Source: CALCEB01 sp035531475 (GTDB taxonomy: Bacteria; Acidobacteriota; Terriglobia; UBA7540). From it: DNA of 64,000 bases. Positions 54,542 through 63,321 of the stretch are shown piece after piece. A program made the translations under genes and the position numbers. Numbering within the stretch: position 1 is the first letter of the stretch; the number at the start of each line of letters is the position of its first letter. The stretch covers positions 133,659 to 197,658 of the forward strand of contig DATKST010000052.1 in assembly GCA_035531475.1 (NCBI GenBank), in the 5' to 3' direction. The notes below the pieces were generated by a model. That model worked only from the letters and a program-made list of their open reading frames with translations. It was not told where the DNA came from and searched no databases.

Positions 54542-54700
54542 GGCCGCGCTTCTTAAGCACGGCCTTTGACCCTGACAACCTGGCCCGGTTCCTCGCTGGA
54601 CCGGCCGAGAAATCACCTTTTTTCGGTAACGGAACAGCGATGGGCGAGGCTCCAGGGCCGCGTCTCCACGCTGTTCTGTCGCCGCTTAACAGAACAGGAG
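54542..54700 (+). promoter_or_regulatory. Structured leader of the polymerase-like gene
   Basis: Three hairpins: GGCCGCGCTTCTTAAGCACGGCC (from 54542), GGCCCGGT/ACCGGCC (about 54582-54606) and CTGTTCTGT/ACAGAACAG (54671-54697). The last stem runs into the GGAG ribosome-binding site. Its TTCTGTCG...AACAG...GGAG layout resembles the leader at 54190-54224. Confidence 0.55.
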
Positions 54701-54706
54701 AAGACG

Positions 54707-57361
54707 ATGCAAAAAGCAAAGAGAAACAGCGCCATGCCAGTCGTGGCGCTCGAACTTGATCGTACCGGCGAGTTAACCAAGAAGATGCTCCGCTTTGACC
54801 GCGACGGCCAACTCGAAAACACGCTGATCCAGGCGCTCTATCCTGAGATGCGGCTCGCCACGGTGGACATCCCGCAGGAGCCGCTCGATTCCTTCGAGCA
54901 GGGCCAGGTTGAGCAGTCCCTGGCCAAGCTCGAAATGGACGGGGTGCGTTACGCGCTCATCGGGGCCAGCGGGTCGGCCAAAAACGGCAAGTATTACGCC
55001 GTTGAGGCTGGCTACGAGCGCGCCCTCGCCGAGCGTTTCCAGCATTGGCCCGAAGCCGCCATGACCTACTTCGGGATTCTGGTCTCACCCTGCCAGGTGC
55101 GGATCGAGATTCCCGAATGCCGTGTCATGGTGGTTGAGGATCGCGAGCTTGGCACAAACGATTGCCGGGGCTGGATCGCGCGCTCGGTCTTCAATCGCCT
55201 GAAGCTTCCCGATCACCGTTTCTACCAGTTTCGTCTGGCGTTTGAGAAAACCCAGGCGAAGGGCAGCTTCAAGGTGATGGAGGATGCCTGCGCGGAGCGG
55301 CTGGAGGCGGAGATCATCCTGCCCCAGTCTTCCGTCAAACCTGAGTACAAAGCCGCGCCCAAACTCTTGCGCTGGCTGGTTGGTGGCGCGAGAACGTTTC
55401 GCGGGCCGGTAGTGCTTGGGATCAGGGAAATCTCCCGGCCCCTCACCTTCGAGTCAAGCTACACGCTCATCGAGCATGCGGGCAAAGACTCGATCGAGAT
55501 GGAAATCAAGCCCCACGCCCTTGAGCAGGCGCGAAAGCTCCGGGCTGTGGTTGAGGAGCGAAACTTCGAGGAACTCTTCCGGTTGCTCGGTACTTCCGAA
55601 TCGCAGCGCGTCTATCGTGCTGACGAGGAGGGAGATCCGGCAGACGGAGAGTATACCAGTGTTGAGAATACCATCCTTGAAGCGGTGCTCAAGGCCGACC
55701 CAACGGGGTTCCTGGTGAGCCATCCCTGGGTCAACGCGCAACTTGCGCGAAGGCTCGGGCACTGGGCGTTCAAGGTGGCGACGGCGGGCGGGCTGGAATT
55801 CGCGGCCTTCGCCCTGGCAGATGACGGATATCTTTTCTGTCATCAAGGCGAAGTCTTTTCCGGGTCGGACTGGATGCCGAAAGAAGCGGCGGCAACAAAT
55901 CTCGCCTGCCGCGAGCTGCTGGTCGTCCGGTATCCGATCCGCATGAAGCAGGACCTCTTGCCGTTGTTCAATCTGGGGACGCGCGAGACCGTCGCGCTAA
56001 TCATGGAGGAGCTGCGGCGGGTGGGATGCGGAATGACAGACGCGGAGGCGCTTGACCGGGTGGTCGAGCGGCAACTGCGTCTCGAAGGTACGCTCATGCT
56101 CCATTCCGAAACCGCCAAACGTAACGGCGGAGATTACGACTTCGACTGGGTGTGCGTGGTCGAAGGCGATAAGTTTCCGCGCTTCGTTCGCGACCGTTTT
56201 GCGCATCAGGAAACGGCCGCGAACCAGAAGAACAAACTGAAGAAAAAGCTGAGCCCCTGGTGGAACCTGCCGCAGGTGGCCGTGAAGGCCAAGGGGAATC
56301 AGATCGGGGTGATTACCGATCTGAAAACCTCGTGCCTGGCGGCAGGCCGCGAAGACTTGGCGGGGCAATTGGCGCTCGAACTCCAGGCGGCCCTCGATCA
56401 GTTAAAGCATGGCACCGAACCGAACCGGGAAGTGATCCAGGCGATTCGGGCCCAGGTGCCGAAGGCGCCCTGGCTCAGCTTCAAGGAGGTGGAGCGGGTG
56501 CGAGACTTGCCGCTACACCTTGAAATCGCGCCCACGGACGTCGTGGGTGAACTCTATAACTTCGTCCGGAAAGAGATTGAGGAATTCTTTTCGGACGAGA
56601 TGGTGCGGCCGGTCGAAGACTTTCGCGGGCTGATTGCCGCCGGGCGATTCAGCCGCGAAATGGAACAGGAGGCCGCGCAGGTAAACCGCATCTATGCCGC
56701 GAACATCGGCATGATCATAGCGAGGAAGGAAGCTTACCTCGAAACGCTTAAGAAGGCGCAGGCGGAGTTTGAGGCGGTGAAAGATGACACCACGGCTCGC
56801 AAGCAGGCGCTCTTCAAACGCAACCAGGCGGCTTCCGCGCTCCGCTTCTATCAACGCGAGCGGTCACGCCAGGAGTTGAAGGCCATGATCACGTTCGTCG
56901 AGAAGTGGGCGCAAGGGAAGACAGAGAACCGCGACGGCTGGCTGCAGGCGCTCTACAACCGGACAACCCGCGGCAAAGGTCACGGCTCCATCGTCTTCTA
57001 CGCCTTTCCACAGGAGATCGTCGATCACATCGTCGCGCGTACCGGAGGCCGCCCCATTGCGGTGCGGATTCCGGACCTGTGCGATGGCGAGGTCCGAATC
57101 GACACGGAAGGGCGCATCTTCCTCATCAACCGCTGCCCGGGCTCGAACGGCGAAGCCACGAAACGCGAAGTCTTCGAGGTCGAAGTAAGCCCGAAGGGTG
57201 AAGTGTTCCGCGACTACGGCCGCAAGGGCCAGCCGGTAGTGGTCGAACGTATCCGGCCTTTCCCGATTCAACCTGGCGAAAGCGTAGTCCGTGACGGGAT
57301 GGTGGTATTTCCCGGGACGGTGCAACGCCCCAAGATTCAGGTGGGAAGGCCAAACCATTAA
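54707..57361 (+). CDS. RdRP/QDE-1/YonO-like double-psi beta-barrel RNA polymerase homologue
   Basis: An 884-residue protein. Five segments follow the order of the cellular RdRP family: an acidic turn DDGYL then GEVF (372-384), 'LVVRYPIRMKQD' (405-416), the metal motif GGDYDFD (D476, D478, D480; family form GGDxDGD), 'GNQIGVI' (530-536) and 'LALELQAALDQLKHG' (about 555-570), which matches the helix ending in a KTG-like turn. The second glycine of DxDGD is Phe. A coiled-coil-rich region and a beta-rich end follow. Such enzymes make RNA on DNA or RNA templates; here a priming or transcription role during transfer is inferred. ATG 54707 follows GGAG. Confidence 0.72.
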   Translation: MQKAKRNSAMPVVALELDRTGELTKKMLRFDRDGQLENTLIQALYPEMRLATVDIPQEPLDSFEQGQVEQSLAKLEMDGVRYALIGASGSAKNGKYYAVEAGYERALAERFQHWPEAAMTYFGILVSPCQVRIEIPECRVMVVEDRELGTNDCRGWIARSVFNRLKLPDHRFYQFRLAFEKTQAKGSFKVMEDACAERLEAEIILPQSSVKPEYKAAPKLLRWLVGGARTFRGPVVLGIREISRPLTFESSYTLIEHAGKDSIEMEIKPHALEQARKLRAVVEERNFEELFRLLGTSESQRVYRADEEGDPADGEYTSVENTILEAVLKADPTGFLVSHPWVNAQLARRLGHWAFKVATAGGLEFAAFALADDGYLFCHQGEVFSGSDWMPKEAAATNLACRELLVVRYPIRMKQDLLPLFNLGTRETVALIMEELRRVGCGMTDAEALDRVVERQLRLEGTLMLHSETAKRNGGDYDFDWVCVVEGDKFPRFVRDRFAHQETAANQKNKLKKKLSPWWNLPQVAVKAKGNQIGVITDLKTSCLAAGREDLAGQLALELQAALDQLKHGTEPNREVIQAIRAQVPKAPWLSFKEVERVRDLPLHLEIAPTDVVGELYNFVRKEIEEFFSDEMVRPVEDFRGLIAAGRFSREMEQEAAQVNRIYAANIGMIIARKEAYLETLKKAQAEFEAVKDDTTARKQALFKRNQAASALRFYQRERSRQELKAMITFVEKWAQGKTENRDGWLQALYNRTTRGKGHGSIVFYAFPQEIVDHIVARTGGRPIAVRIPDLCDGEVRIDTEGRIFLINRCPGSNGEATKREVFEVEVSPKGEVFRDYGRKGQPVVVERIRPFPIQPGESVVRDGMVVFPGTVQRPKIQVGRPNH

Positions 57362-57372
57362 CCCAGCGTCCG

Positions 57373-57396
57373 GGAGGTCCCTTTTCCGGGGCCTCC
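57373..57396 (+). promoter_or_regulatory. Hairpin between the polymerase-like gene and the second VirB9-like gene
   Basis: GGAGGTCCC pairs with GGGGCCTCC (one G-U) across a 6-base loop, 12 bp after the stop codon. It may end or slow part of the transcript; no U-tract follows. Confidence 0.4.
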
Positions 57397-57434
57397 TGGG
57401 CCCAGCCTCTCGGTCAGGAAAAGGAGCAGGGAGT

Positions 57435-58286
57435 ATGAGAAAACAAGCCATCCTCGTTTTGATTGCCTCACTCGCGCTCGCATGGCCGCTGGCAGGACAA
57501 AAGATAGAGGTCCAACCGCGTAGCGAAACGACGATCACGCGCGTCGAGACAGCGCTGAATCATCTCACCGTGATTCAACTGGCCGAGCCGGTCCTCGCCG
57601 TTGCCGCGGGCAGTCAGGCGTTCAAGGTCGAGTGGCGCGGCAACAAGGTCTTCATCGAGCCTACCGAGGCGAATGCGTCCACCAACCTCTTTATATGGAC
57701 GAAGTCGGGCCGGCTTATCTACGAGCTTGAGCCCGCAGGCCGTGTCGCGCAGATGGATTTCGCGGTTGACCAGCGCAAGATCGATCCTCCGGTCCCGAAG
57801 CCGGTGCCAGCGACCCATTCAGCCGCGCAGGCTGCGGTGGATAACGCCTTTTTATTGGGCGGCCAGCCGGTGCGGATCACGAGCTTCAAGACGGAGAAGA
57901 ACCGCGTTCAATTGCTCATTAAGGATCTGTTTCAGTATCACGACCGGCTGTACATCCGCTACGTGATTGTGAACTCGACGAAGAGGGTATATGAGACCGG
58001 CAAACCCGAGGTTTTCTGCCTTACGGCGCCGCGCGGGCCGATGCAGATCCTCGATCGCCGAGGCTCGCAGTTGACCCGAGGAGAAGCGAAGCAGATCGCC
58101 AGCACCGGGCAGACGCCGGTCGAGGTCATGGATCAGGACATGCGCGCTCGCAAGGTTGGGCCGGATCAACAAGCCGTGGGCGTGGTGGGATTGAAGATGC
58201 CACATGCGAGCGATACCCCCCGTGTGTTTCGCATAGTTCTACCAGCCAACGGCCATGAACAGGTTGAGACGCTGCTGGTGCTGTGA
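57435..58286 (+). CDS. VirB9/CagX-like T4SS protein (second copy)
   Basis: A 283-residue exported protein. Signal 'LALAWPLAGQ', an N-terminal beta-domain ('VIQLAEPVLAVAAGSQAFKVEW', 'STNLFIWTKSGRLIYEL') and a C-terminal CagX-like domain ('LYIRYVIVNSTKRVYETGKPEV' in part). The second half parallels the C-terminus of the protein at 41046. ATG 57435 has GGAG eight bases upstream. Two such proteins in one operon suggest a mixed outer ring or separate functions. Confidence 0.65.
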   Translation: MRKQAILVLIASLALAWPLAGQKIEVQPRSETTITRVETALNHLTVIQLAEPVLAVAAGSQAFKVEWRGNKVFIEPTEANASTNLFIWTKSGRLIYELEPAGRVAQMDFAVDQRKIDPPVPKPVPATHSAAQAAVDNAFLLGGQPVRITSFKTEKNRVQLLIKDLFQYHDRLYIRYVIVNSTKRVYETGKPEVFCLTAPRGPMQILDRRGSQLTRGEAKQIASTGQTPVEVMDQDMRARKVGPDQQAVGVVGLKMPHASDTPRVFRIVLPANGHEQVETLLVL

Positions 58287-58561
58287 GCTATTGGTTTCAA
58301 ATGATGGATAGGACGAAGGACGAATCCCGGCCCGAAGCCGGCGGACAAACTACGCGTGATGCTTACCGGGCGCTTACTGGCTACCTTGAACGCCGCCCGG
58401 ATTTCGGCCTCCAAAAAATGCTCCTCAACCTGGCATTGGAACCAGCAAGTCCATTCGATCCGAAGCAGAGCAGAAGACTGAAGAAAAGCTTTGTCCTGGC
58501 CGTGTTCCTGGCGCTGGCCCTCGCCACCACGTTTATTTACTTCAACTTTTGGAGTGCCTGA
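58283..58561 (+). CDS. Small single-pass membrane protein
   Basis: 92 residues with one C-terminal helix ('SFVLAVFLALALATTFIYFNFW'). It starts with GTG 58283 overlapping the previous stop. It is not recognised, and no lipobox is present, so it is not an obvious VirB7. Confidence 0.5.
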   Translation: MSYWFQMMDRTKDESRPEAGGQTTRDAYRALTGYLERRPDFGLQKMLLNLALEPASPFDPKQSRRLKKSFVLAVFLALALATTFIYFNFWSA

Positions 58562-58923
58562 TGCCAGAGACCAATGCGCAAGCGATCTCAACGGGCCGCT
58601 GGCCCGAAGAGGCAGAAAAAATAGCAGCGCGGCCAGATGGACTGGCGCGCAAGCTACGCGTTGCTTGGTGTTATCTCTTACGCGTGACGTTTGCAGGTGC
58701 AGTTTTCTATCCCTTTTATTCCACACCCCAGCAACTTCTTCGGTGGGTCCCGTTGCCATGCGGCGGGAACTTTTTCTTCTTCCTCATTGGCGTTGCAGGG
58801 TTTGTTGTTTACGCCCTGCTTTGGTGGGTCACTTCCGACCAGGACGGCTGGTTGATCAGTGTCGGGATTCCCGTCGGCTTGAGCCTCATTGCCGGGCTGG
58901 TCCGCGCTTGGATTTCTGTCTAA
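58561..58923 (+). CDS. Small membrane protein of the transfer operon
   Basis: 120 residues. A charged N-terminal part is followed by two or three hydrophobic segments ('FFFFLIGVAGFVVYALLWWV', 'LISVGIPVGLSLIAGLV'). Its start overlaps the previous stop (TGATG). Its position before the coupling-protein gene suggests a small partner of the coupling protein. The family is unknown. Confidence 0.5.
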   Translation: MPETNAQAISTGRWPEEAEKIAARPDGLARKLRVAWCYLLRVTFAGAVFYPFYSTPQQLLRWVPLPCGGNFFFFLIGVAGFVVYALLWWVTSDQDGWLISVGIPVGLSLIAGLVRAWISV

Positions 58924-58932
58924 GAGGTAGCT

Positions 58933-60717
58933 ATGCGAAGCGAGCAGCATCACGAACATCCCCCATTGCTTCAGGATGCCGGAGTCATTGTGGGTTTTAT
59001 CGTAACCGGTCTCGTGGGGTTCGCCTGGTACGTCGTTCACTCACGGTATCTCGTCACCAACCGCCAGTGTGCGGAGTTTCTCTGTTACTTTGCGATTGTT
59101 TCTCTCGGCCTCGGCTGCGGAATCTGGCTCGTAGCCACGGCGCGGTCACGCCGGGAGCAGGAATGGCCTCATCCGTACCTTCCCATCCCGCCACGCCGCG
59201 ATGGCCGCTTCTGCCGCGAGGCCTGGAGCCAGAACGCCGTCGTCCTTGGCTACGACATCCATGGCCATCCCTGGCTCTGGCCGGACCGTGTTCGGGTCAT
59301 GCAAGGAATCGTGGTGGGAATGACCGGGATGGGGAAGACGACGCTTCTCCAGAACATCATCACCCAGGATATCGCGCGTGTTGTCGGTGCGCCGGAAGAT
59401 CCCCACCATATTCCGATGGTCATCTTCGACGGCAAAGGCGACCTCGAGTTCTTTAACGATCTGCTGCCGCACATCCATCACGCCGGGCGGCTCAATGACC
59501 TGCGCGTACTGAACCCCGCCCGGCCCGATATCTCCGTCCGCTATAACCCGTTTCATTGCACCGACGAGGACTACATGTCCGTCGTCAACATGGTCTTTGG
59601 CTCCTTTAACCTGCACGATGAGTTCTTTGCCAAGCACCAGTTGAATTACCTGGCGGATATCGTCCGCGTGCTGGTCTATACGGGAACGAAGTTCAATTTC
59701 TACGATGTCATCGTTATGGCCCTGGATGAAGGGGTGCTGCTGGAGCAGGTTGATAAGGCCCGGAAGCACTTGGAACAACAACCTGAGATCAGCACCCAGC
59801 GCCGCCTGAACTTCGAAATGTCCGTGAAGAACCTGCATCAGTCCTTTCACGACCGCGAGCGCGTGCCAAAGATTCAGGGGCTGCTCAACGAGTGCATGAC
59901 GTTCCTCGATGACGAGCTTTCGGTCATCACCGGGCCGTATGAGGAGTTGCTGTCGATTGACGAGGTTATCGAGCAGGAACTAATCCTATTTGTCAGCCTG
60001 AATGTGAACAAGAATACGGAGCCGGTGCGCGCGCTCGGCAAGATGCTGCTGCAGAACTTGCAGCTTGTGGTCGGCAAGCGTTACGAGAACGAGGTCGAGC
60101 GGCGTCGAGTGAACCGCCCGATCTTCAGTGTAGTGCTCGATGAGTTTGCGCCGTTCGGCTACCAGAACTTCGCCCAGATCCTGCAGACGGCGCGCGGCAC
60201 CAACACCGCTTTTCTTTTCTCCATGCAGTCGATTTCACAACTGCTGCGCGTCGGGCGCGGCTTCCGCGAGGACGTCACGTCAGCACCCAACAGCATCATG
60301 TTGCTCAAGACCCTGAACGAAGAGACGGCGCGGTACTTTTTGCAGGCCTCGGCCGAAACCAGGGTCACGCGGCGCAGCCGTTCGGTCGAGCGGCTCAAGC
60401 TCTTTGGCTACGAAAAGTACCAGGACACCGGCCGGGCGACCGAACGGGAAGAGCGCGAGACCCGGGCGCTCGACTACCACATCAAGAACCTGCCCAAAGG
60501 CCAGATGCAGATTTTAATGACGGACGAGGTGCAGGGGACCTTGCACACGCTGTTGCACGTCCGCCCGCCCTCGGATGTCACCGTGCCCGGCTTTGAGCCA
60601 GAGCTCTTTCCACGCTTGCGCCATTCGCGGGCCGATTCCGTAGGCGCAAACCTGCGCTTTAAGACCGAGGAGTTGAACACCCGGTATCACCGGCGAGGCG
60701 CAGCATGGCGAATGTAA
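58933..60717 (+). CDS. VirD4/TraD-type coupling protein
   Basis: A 594-residue protein. Two N-terminal helices ('GVIVGFIVTGLVGFAWYVV'-like and 'FAIVSLGLGCGIWLVATA'), then Walker A near residue 130 ('VVGMTGMGKTTLLQN'), 'FDGKGDLEFF', Walker B in 'FSVVLDEFAPFG' and 'NTAFLFSMQSISQLLRVG'. This is the type IV coupling ATPase pattern. It brings the relaxed DNA to the channel. GAGG precedes ATG 58933; the end overlaps the next gene by 13 bp. Confidence 0.85.
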   Translation: MRSEQHHEHPPLLQDAGVIVGFIVTGLVGFAWYVVHSRYLVTNRQCAEFLCYFAIVSLGLGCGIWLVATARSRREQEWPHPYLPIPPRRDGRFCREAWSQNAVVLGYDIHGHPWLWPDRVRVMQGIVVGMTGMGKTTLLQNIITQDIARVVGAPEDPHHIPMVIFDGKGDLEFFNDLLPHIHHAGRLNDLRVLNPARPDISVRYNPFHCTDEDYMSVVNMVFGSFNLHDEFFAKHQLNYLADIVRVLVYTGTKFNFYDVIVMALDEGVLLEQVDKARKHLEQQPEISTQRRLNFEMSVKNLHQSFHDRERVPKIQGLLNECMTFLDDELSVITGPYEELLSIDEVIEQELILFVSLNVNKNTEPVRALGKMLLQNLQLVVGKRYENEVERRRVNRPIFSVVLDEFAPFGYQNFAQILQTARGTNTAFLFSMQSISQLLRVGRGFREDVTSAPNSIMLLKTLNEETARYFLQASAETRVTRRSRSVERLKLFGYEKYQDTGRATEREERETRALDYHIKNLPKGQMQILMTDEVQGTLHTLLHVRPPSDVTVPGFEPELFPRLRHSRADSVGANLRFKTEELNTRYHRRGAAWRM

Positions 60718-61505
60718 AGCCCCTCATACTTGGCCTGGCGGTAATCTTCTGTTGCGCGTCCCTGAGTGGGCAGACGCTGGGACGGAGACTGCCAATGCGC
60801 GGCAACCCACCTGCTTCGCAAACGCAGGCTTCCGCTTCCTCACCTCATCTCTACCAAAACACTTGGTACGACTCTCTCCTGCGGCAGTTCAACCCGGAGC
60901 GTTTCGATTATGGCGGCTGGCTCGACGACCGCCGCCAGATGTTGCTTGACGCCACGGCACGCAATCGGTATTTCAAATACAGCTTCCTCACCACCCTCCT
61001 GCTGCTCCTTGGCATGGCGGCTTATGCAAAGCTCTGGTACGACCTGCGCAAGACCCGCTGGCTGGCGGCGGAGAAGCTGGCCGATGCTCTGAGCCACGAC
61101 CGGCTCTCGCGCGAGGCGGCCCGCGCGGCCGTCGCCCGCTATAACGAGCACATCGAGAAGTGCAACCGCGCCATTGAAGCGCAGGAGTCAGGGCTGACAT
61201 TTGCCGGGTCAGGGGCGAGTGACACAGATAGCCTGAGAAGAGAATTGGAAGAAGCGCGGAGCCAAAAGCAAGCTGCCATCCAGGAGCGGGACAAGCTGCA
61301 GACGGAACTCCACCAGACCTCGGCGGCGATGGCGGATCTGTCGCTGCGGCTGGCAGGTTCGGCTGGCAAGGGCAGCGGAAATGGCGGGGGCACTGTCGCA
61401 GCGGGCGACGCGACCCACGCTGACCTCATGCAACACATCAACCGGTTGCAGCAACAGTTGCACGCCGAGCGGGAGAAGAACAAGCGGCTCAAAGGTGGGA
61501 CTTAG
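60705..61505 (+). CDS. Membrane coiled-coil protein
   Basis: A 266-residue protein. A signal-like N-terminus is followed by a helix near residues 93-112 ('FLTTLLLLLGMAAYAKLWY'). A long coiled coil follows ('LRRELEEARSQKQAAIQERDKL' in part, ending 'LQQQLHAEREKNKRLK'). No family is recognised. It is probably a structural or scaffold part of the transfer machinery. Confidence 0.55.
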   Translation: MANVKPLILGLAVIFCCASLSGQTLGRRLPMRGNPPASQTQASASSPHLYQNTWYDSLLRQFNPERFDYGGWLDDRRQMLLDATARNRYFKYSFLTTLLLLLGMAAYAKLWYDLRKTRWLAAEKLADALSHDRLSREAARAAVARYNEHIEKCNRAIEAQESGLTFAGSGASDTDSLRRELEEARSQKQAAIQERDKLQTELHQTSAAMADLSLRLAGSAGKGSGNGGGTVAAGDATHADLMQHINRLQQQLHAEREKNKRLKGGT

Positions 61506-61507
61506 TA

Positions 61508-62041
61508 ATGATGCGCGTGGCAGTTACCGGTTTCGGCAGCTTGTGGCGGCGGCGAGTGGACGGCAGTGCATCCGGCCCGAGGCGGTTTCGGAATGCAGCG
61601 TATTTCAACACCACCGGGGTCATGGTAAACGGCAGGATCGTGCGCCATCGCAAGATTGCCGGCCATGTCCGGTTCAATGCGGCGGGCGGTTTCAACCCCA
61701 ATTACCCACACCGGATGATTGGCAAGGTCTTCGAGTGCGACGAGCCGTGTGTGTGCAACGGACAGAACAAGGTGTTCTTCCGCAACCTGGCACGCGCACC
61801 GGCTACGCTGGATTGCTTCCTGGTGGTCGCTCGGTCCTGCGAGTTTGGCTGGGTCGATGTCGCAGAACCAGACTGGAAATCGGATGACAGTTTCCTGATC
61901 TCGTTCAGCGCATGGCAGGACCAACAAGAAGCCATGTTGCTGATGAAGCCATTGTCCTGGCTGCGCAGTCGCGTCGGGAAGTTCGTCCTTGTTCCTGATC
62001 CAGCCCGTCCAGGGATGGCATGTCTTGAACTTGCCAGTTGA
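61508..62041 (+). CDS. Unknown protein of the transfer operon
   Basis: A 177-residue soluble protein with several Cys ('VFECDEPCVCNGQ', 'VVARSCEFGW') and no recognised domain. It has no signal or helix. It lies three bases after the coiled-coil gene and 15 bp before the replication-relaxation gene, so a role in DNA processing is possible. ATG 61508 and 61511 are both usable. Confidence 0.5.
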   Translation: MMRVAVTGFGSLWRRRVDGSASGPRRFRNAAYFNTTGVMVNGRIVRHRKIAGHVRFNAAGGFNPNYPHRMIGKVFECDEPCVCNGQNKVFFRNLARAPATLDCFLVVARSCEFGWVDVAEPDWKSDDSFLISFSAWQDQQEAMLLMKPLSWLRSRVGKFVLVPDPARPGMACLELAS

Positions 62042-62056
62042 ACGGGAGGCATGGCG

Positions 62057-62815
62057 ATGAGGTACGCGAAGCGAACCATCCAATTGAACCAGGCGCACGA
62101 TTACCCCCTGCTGCGGCAGGTGCCGCGCTCGGACTTCGTTCTGCACCGCCAGCTCTTTGAGTTTCTCGAAATCGGCCATTATGAGCGCAGCCGGCAATCG
62201 TTTGCCTGGCGCGTACGGCGTTTGCTCCGTCACGGCCTGCTGCGCGCGCAAAATGTGGCAATCTTCGGTGGCGACCTGGTTTACTCCGTGGCGCCACTCG
62301 CGGCGAACCATCTGCAAGGAACCGGTGAGGCGTGTCTGGTTTCGCTCAGCCGGCCAAGGCCCAGCCCGGTCAGTTTGCTGCACGCGGTTGAGTTGAACGA
62401 AATCCATCTGAGCGCCCTGCGTTCCGGCCTGCCGCTGTACTGGACCTATGCCATTGAGGTCCGATGTCAGAACGAGCTGACTCAATTCCACTACGCAAAG
62501 GACTACGACGCCGTGATTCGAATCGGATCGAACGGCAATGAATCGCGCTTCGGGCTGGAGTACGAACGGACGCCGAAGGCATCTGGCTATTACGCGGAAC
62601 TCTCGAAGACTCTGGCGGAAGAGACGGCAGTCTCGTGCATCCTGTACCTGGTTCCTGGTTGCCATATGCTGAATTACGTGAGCCGGCACTTCAGCAAATC
62701 GGCCGGGCGAGTGTGCTTTGGCTTGGTGCGGGACTGGCACGCCACCCACCTCAACATGCCGGTCACGAAACCCGGTTCCTACGCCAGCCACCGGCTTCAG
62801 GAACTCCTCGCCTGA
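62057..62815 (+). CDS. Replication-relaxation (Replic_Relax)-family protein
   Basis: A 252-residue protein. The N-terminal winged helix ('LHRQLFEFLEIGHYERSRQSFAWRVRRLLRHGLL' in part) precedes a nuclease-like core. There 'KDYDAVIRI' and 'FGLEYERTPK' give a D...E-x-x-x-K pattern as in PD-(D/E)xK folds. The family is found on conjugative and mobilisable elements, often near relaxases, and may open or mark the transfer origin. ATG 62057 is seven bases after GGGAGG. It is the last gene of the operon in view. Confidence 0.65.
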   Translation: MRYAKRTIQLNQAHDYPLLRQVPRSDFVLHRQLFEFLEIGHYERSRQSFAWRVRRLLRHGLLRAQNVAIFGGDLVYSVAPLAANHLQGTGEACLVSLSRPRPSPVSLLHAVELNEIHLSALRSGLPLYWTYAIEVRCQNELTQFHYAKDYDAVIRIGSNGNESRFGLEYERTPKASGYYAELSKTLAEETAVSCILYLVPGCHMLNYVSRHFSKSAGRVCFGLVRDWHATHLNMPVTKPGSYASHRLQELLA

Positions 62816-63267
62816 CGCCCTTCCTGCCCATTTTTGACTCTTCTTTGGCTCCGCTTTGAATCGGATTGCCCTTCGCAGTCGTTCAATAAGTGTCCCGCCC
62901 TCAATTGGATGGCTCTTGAGTATGGTACGTGCGCTGGCTGCGTTTTGCCTGGAACGACGCATGCTGCACGGTGAGAGTTGTGTGTGGCTGTTCCTCGATC
63001 GCTGGCCAGGACGGTGCCTCTACTCGCCGTTAGCTCCCTCGCGAACAAAACCCCGCAAGCGTCCGCGAGTGCTCCGAGATAATTCACCTGACACAAAATT
63101 GGTACCATGCGGCGAACCACTGCCGTGGCTTTCGCTTCTTTGGTTTCCCACCATACTATGTGAGACAAGCCAAGGGATGGCCGATTCGACTATTTGGATG
63201 AGCCAATCCATGCCCGCATCGTCACACCGCTCTTAAGTTGAGTCAAATGCATCATCCCGGAGTGCGC
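62816..63267. other. Non-coding gap after the transfer operon
   Basis: Open frames on both strands here have no recognisable protein features or ribosome-binding sites. No terminator with a U-tract is seen. The end of the transfer operon transcript should lie here. Confidence 0.35.
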
Positions 63268-63296
63268 TTGACATTCGCTTTTTATTCGCCTATGGT
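63268..63296 (+). promoter_or_regulatory. Sigma70-type promoter
   Basis: TTGACA (63268-63273), a 17-bp spacer and TATGGT (63291-63296). It lies 26 bp before ATG 63322 and makes that start more likely than ATG 63292, which sits inside the -10 box. Confidence 0.6.
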
Positions 63297-63321
63297 GTCG
63301 GTGGGGAAGGAAAATGGATTT

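Noticed and set aside
61502..62962. 486-residue frame antisense to the last transfer genes
   Set aside because: It overlaps two sense genes with good ribosome-binding sites, has no recognisable domain and looks like a GC-rich shadow frame.
62797..63236. Frames on both strands after the replication-relaxation gene
   Set aside because: Low-complexity composition, no ribosome-binding sites and mutual overlap; treated as non-coding.
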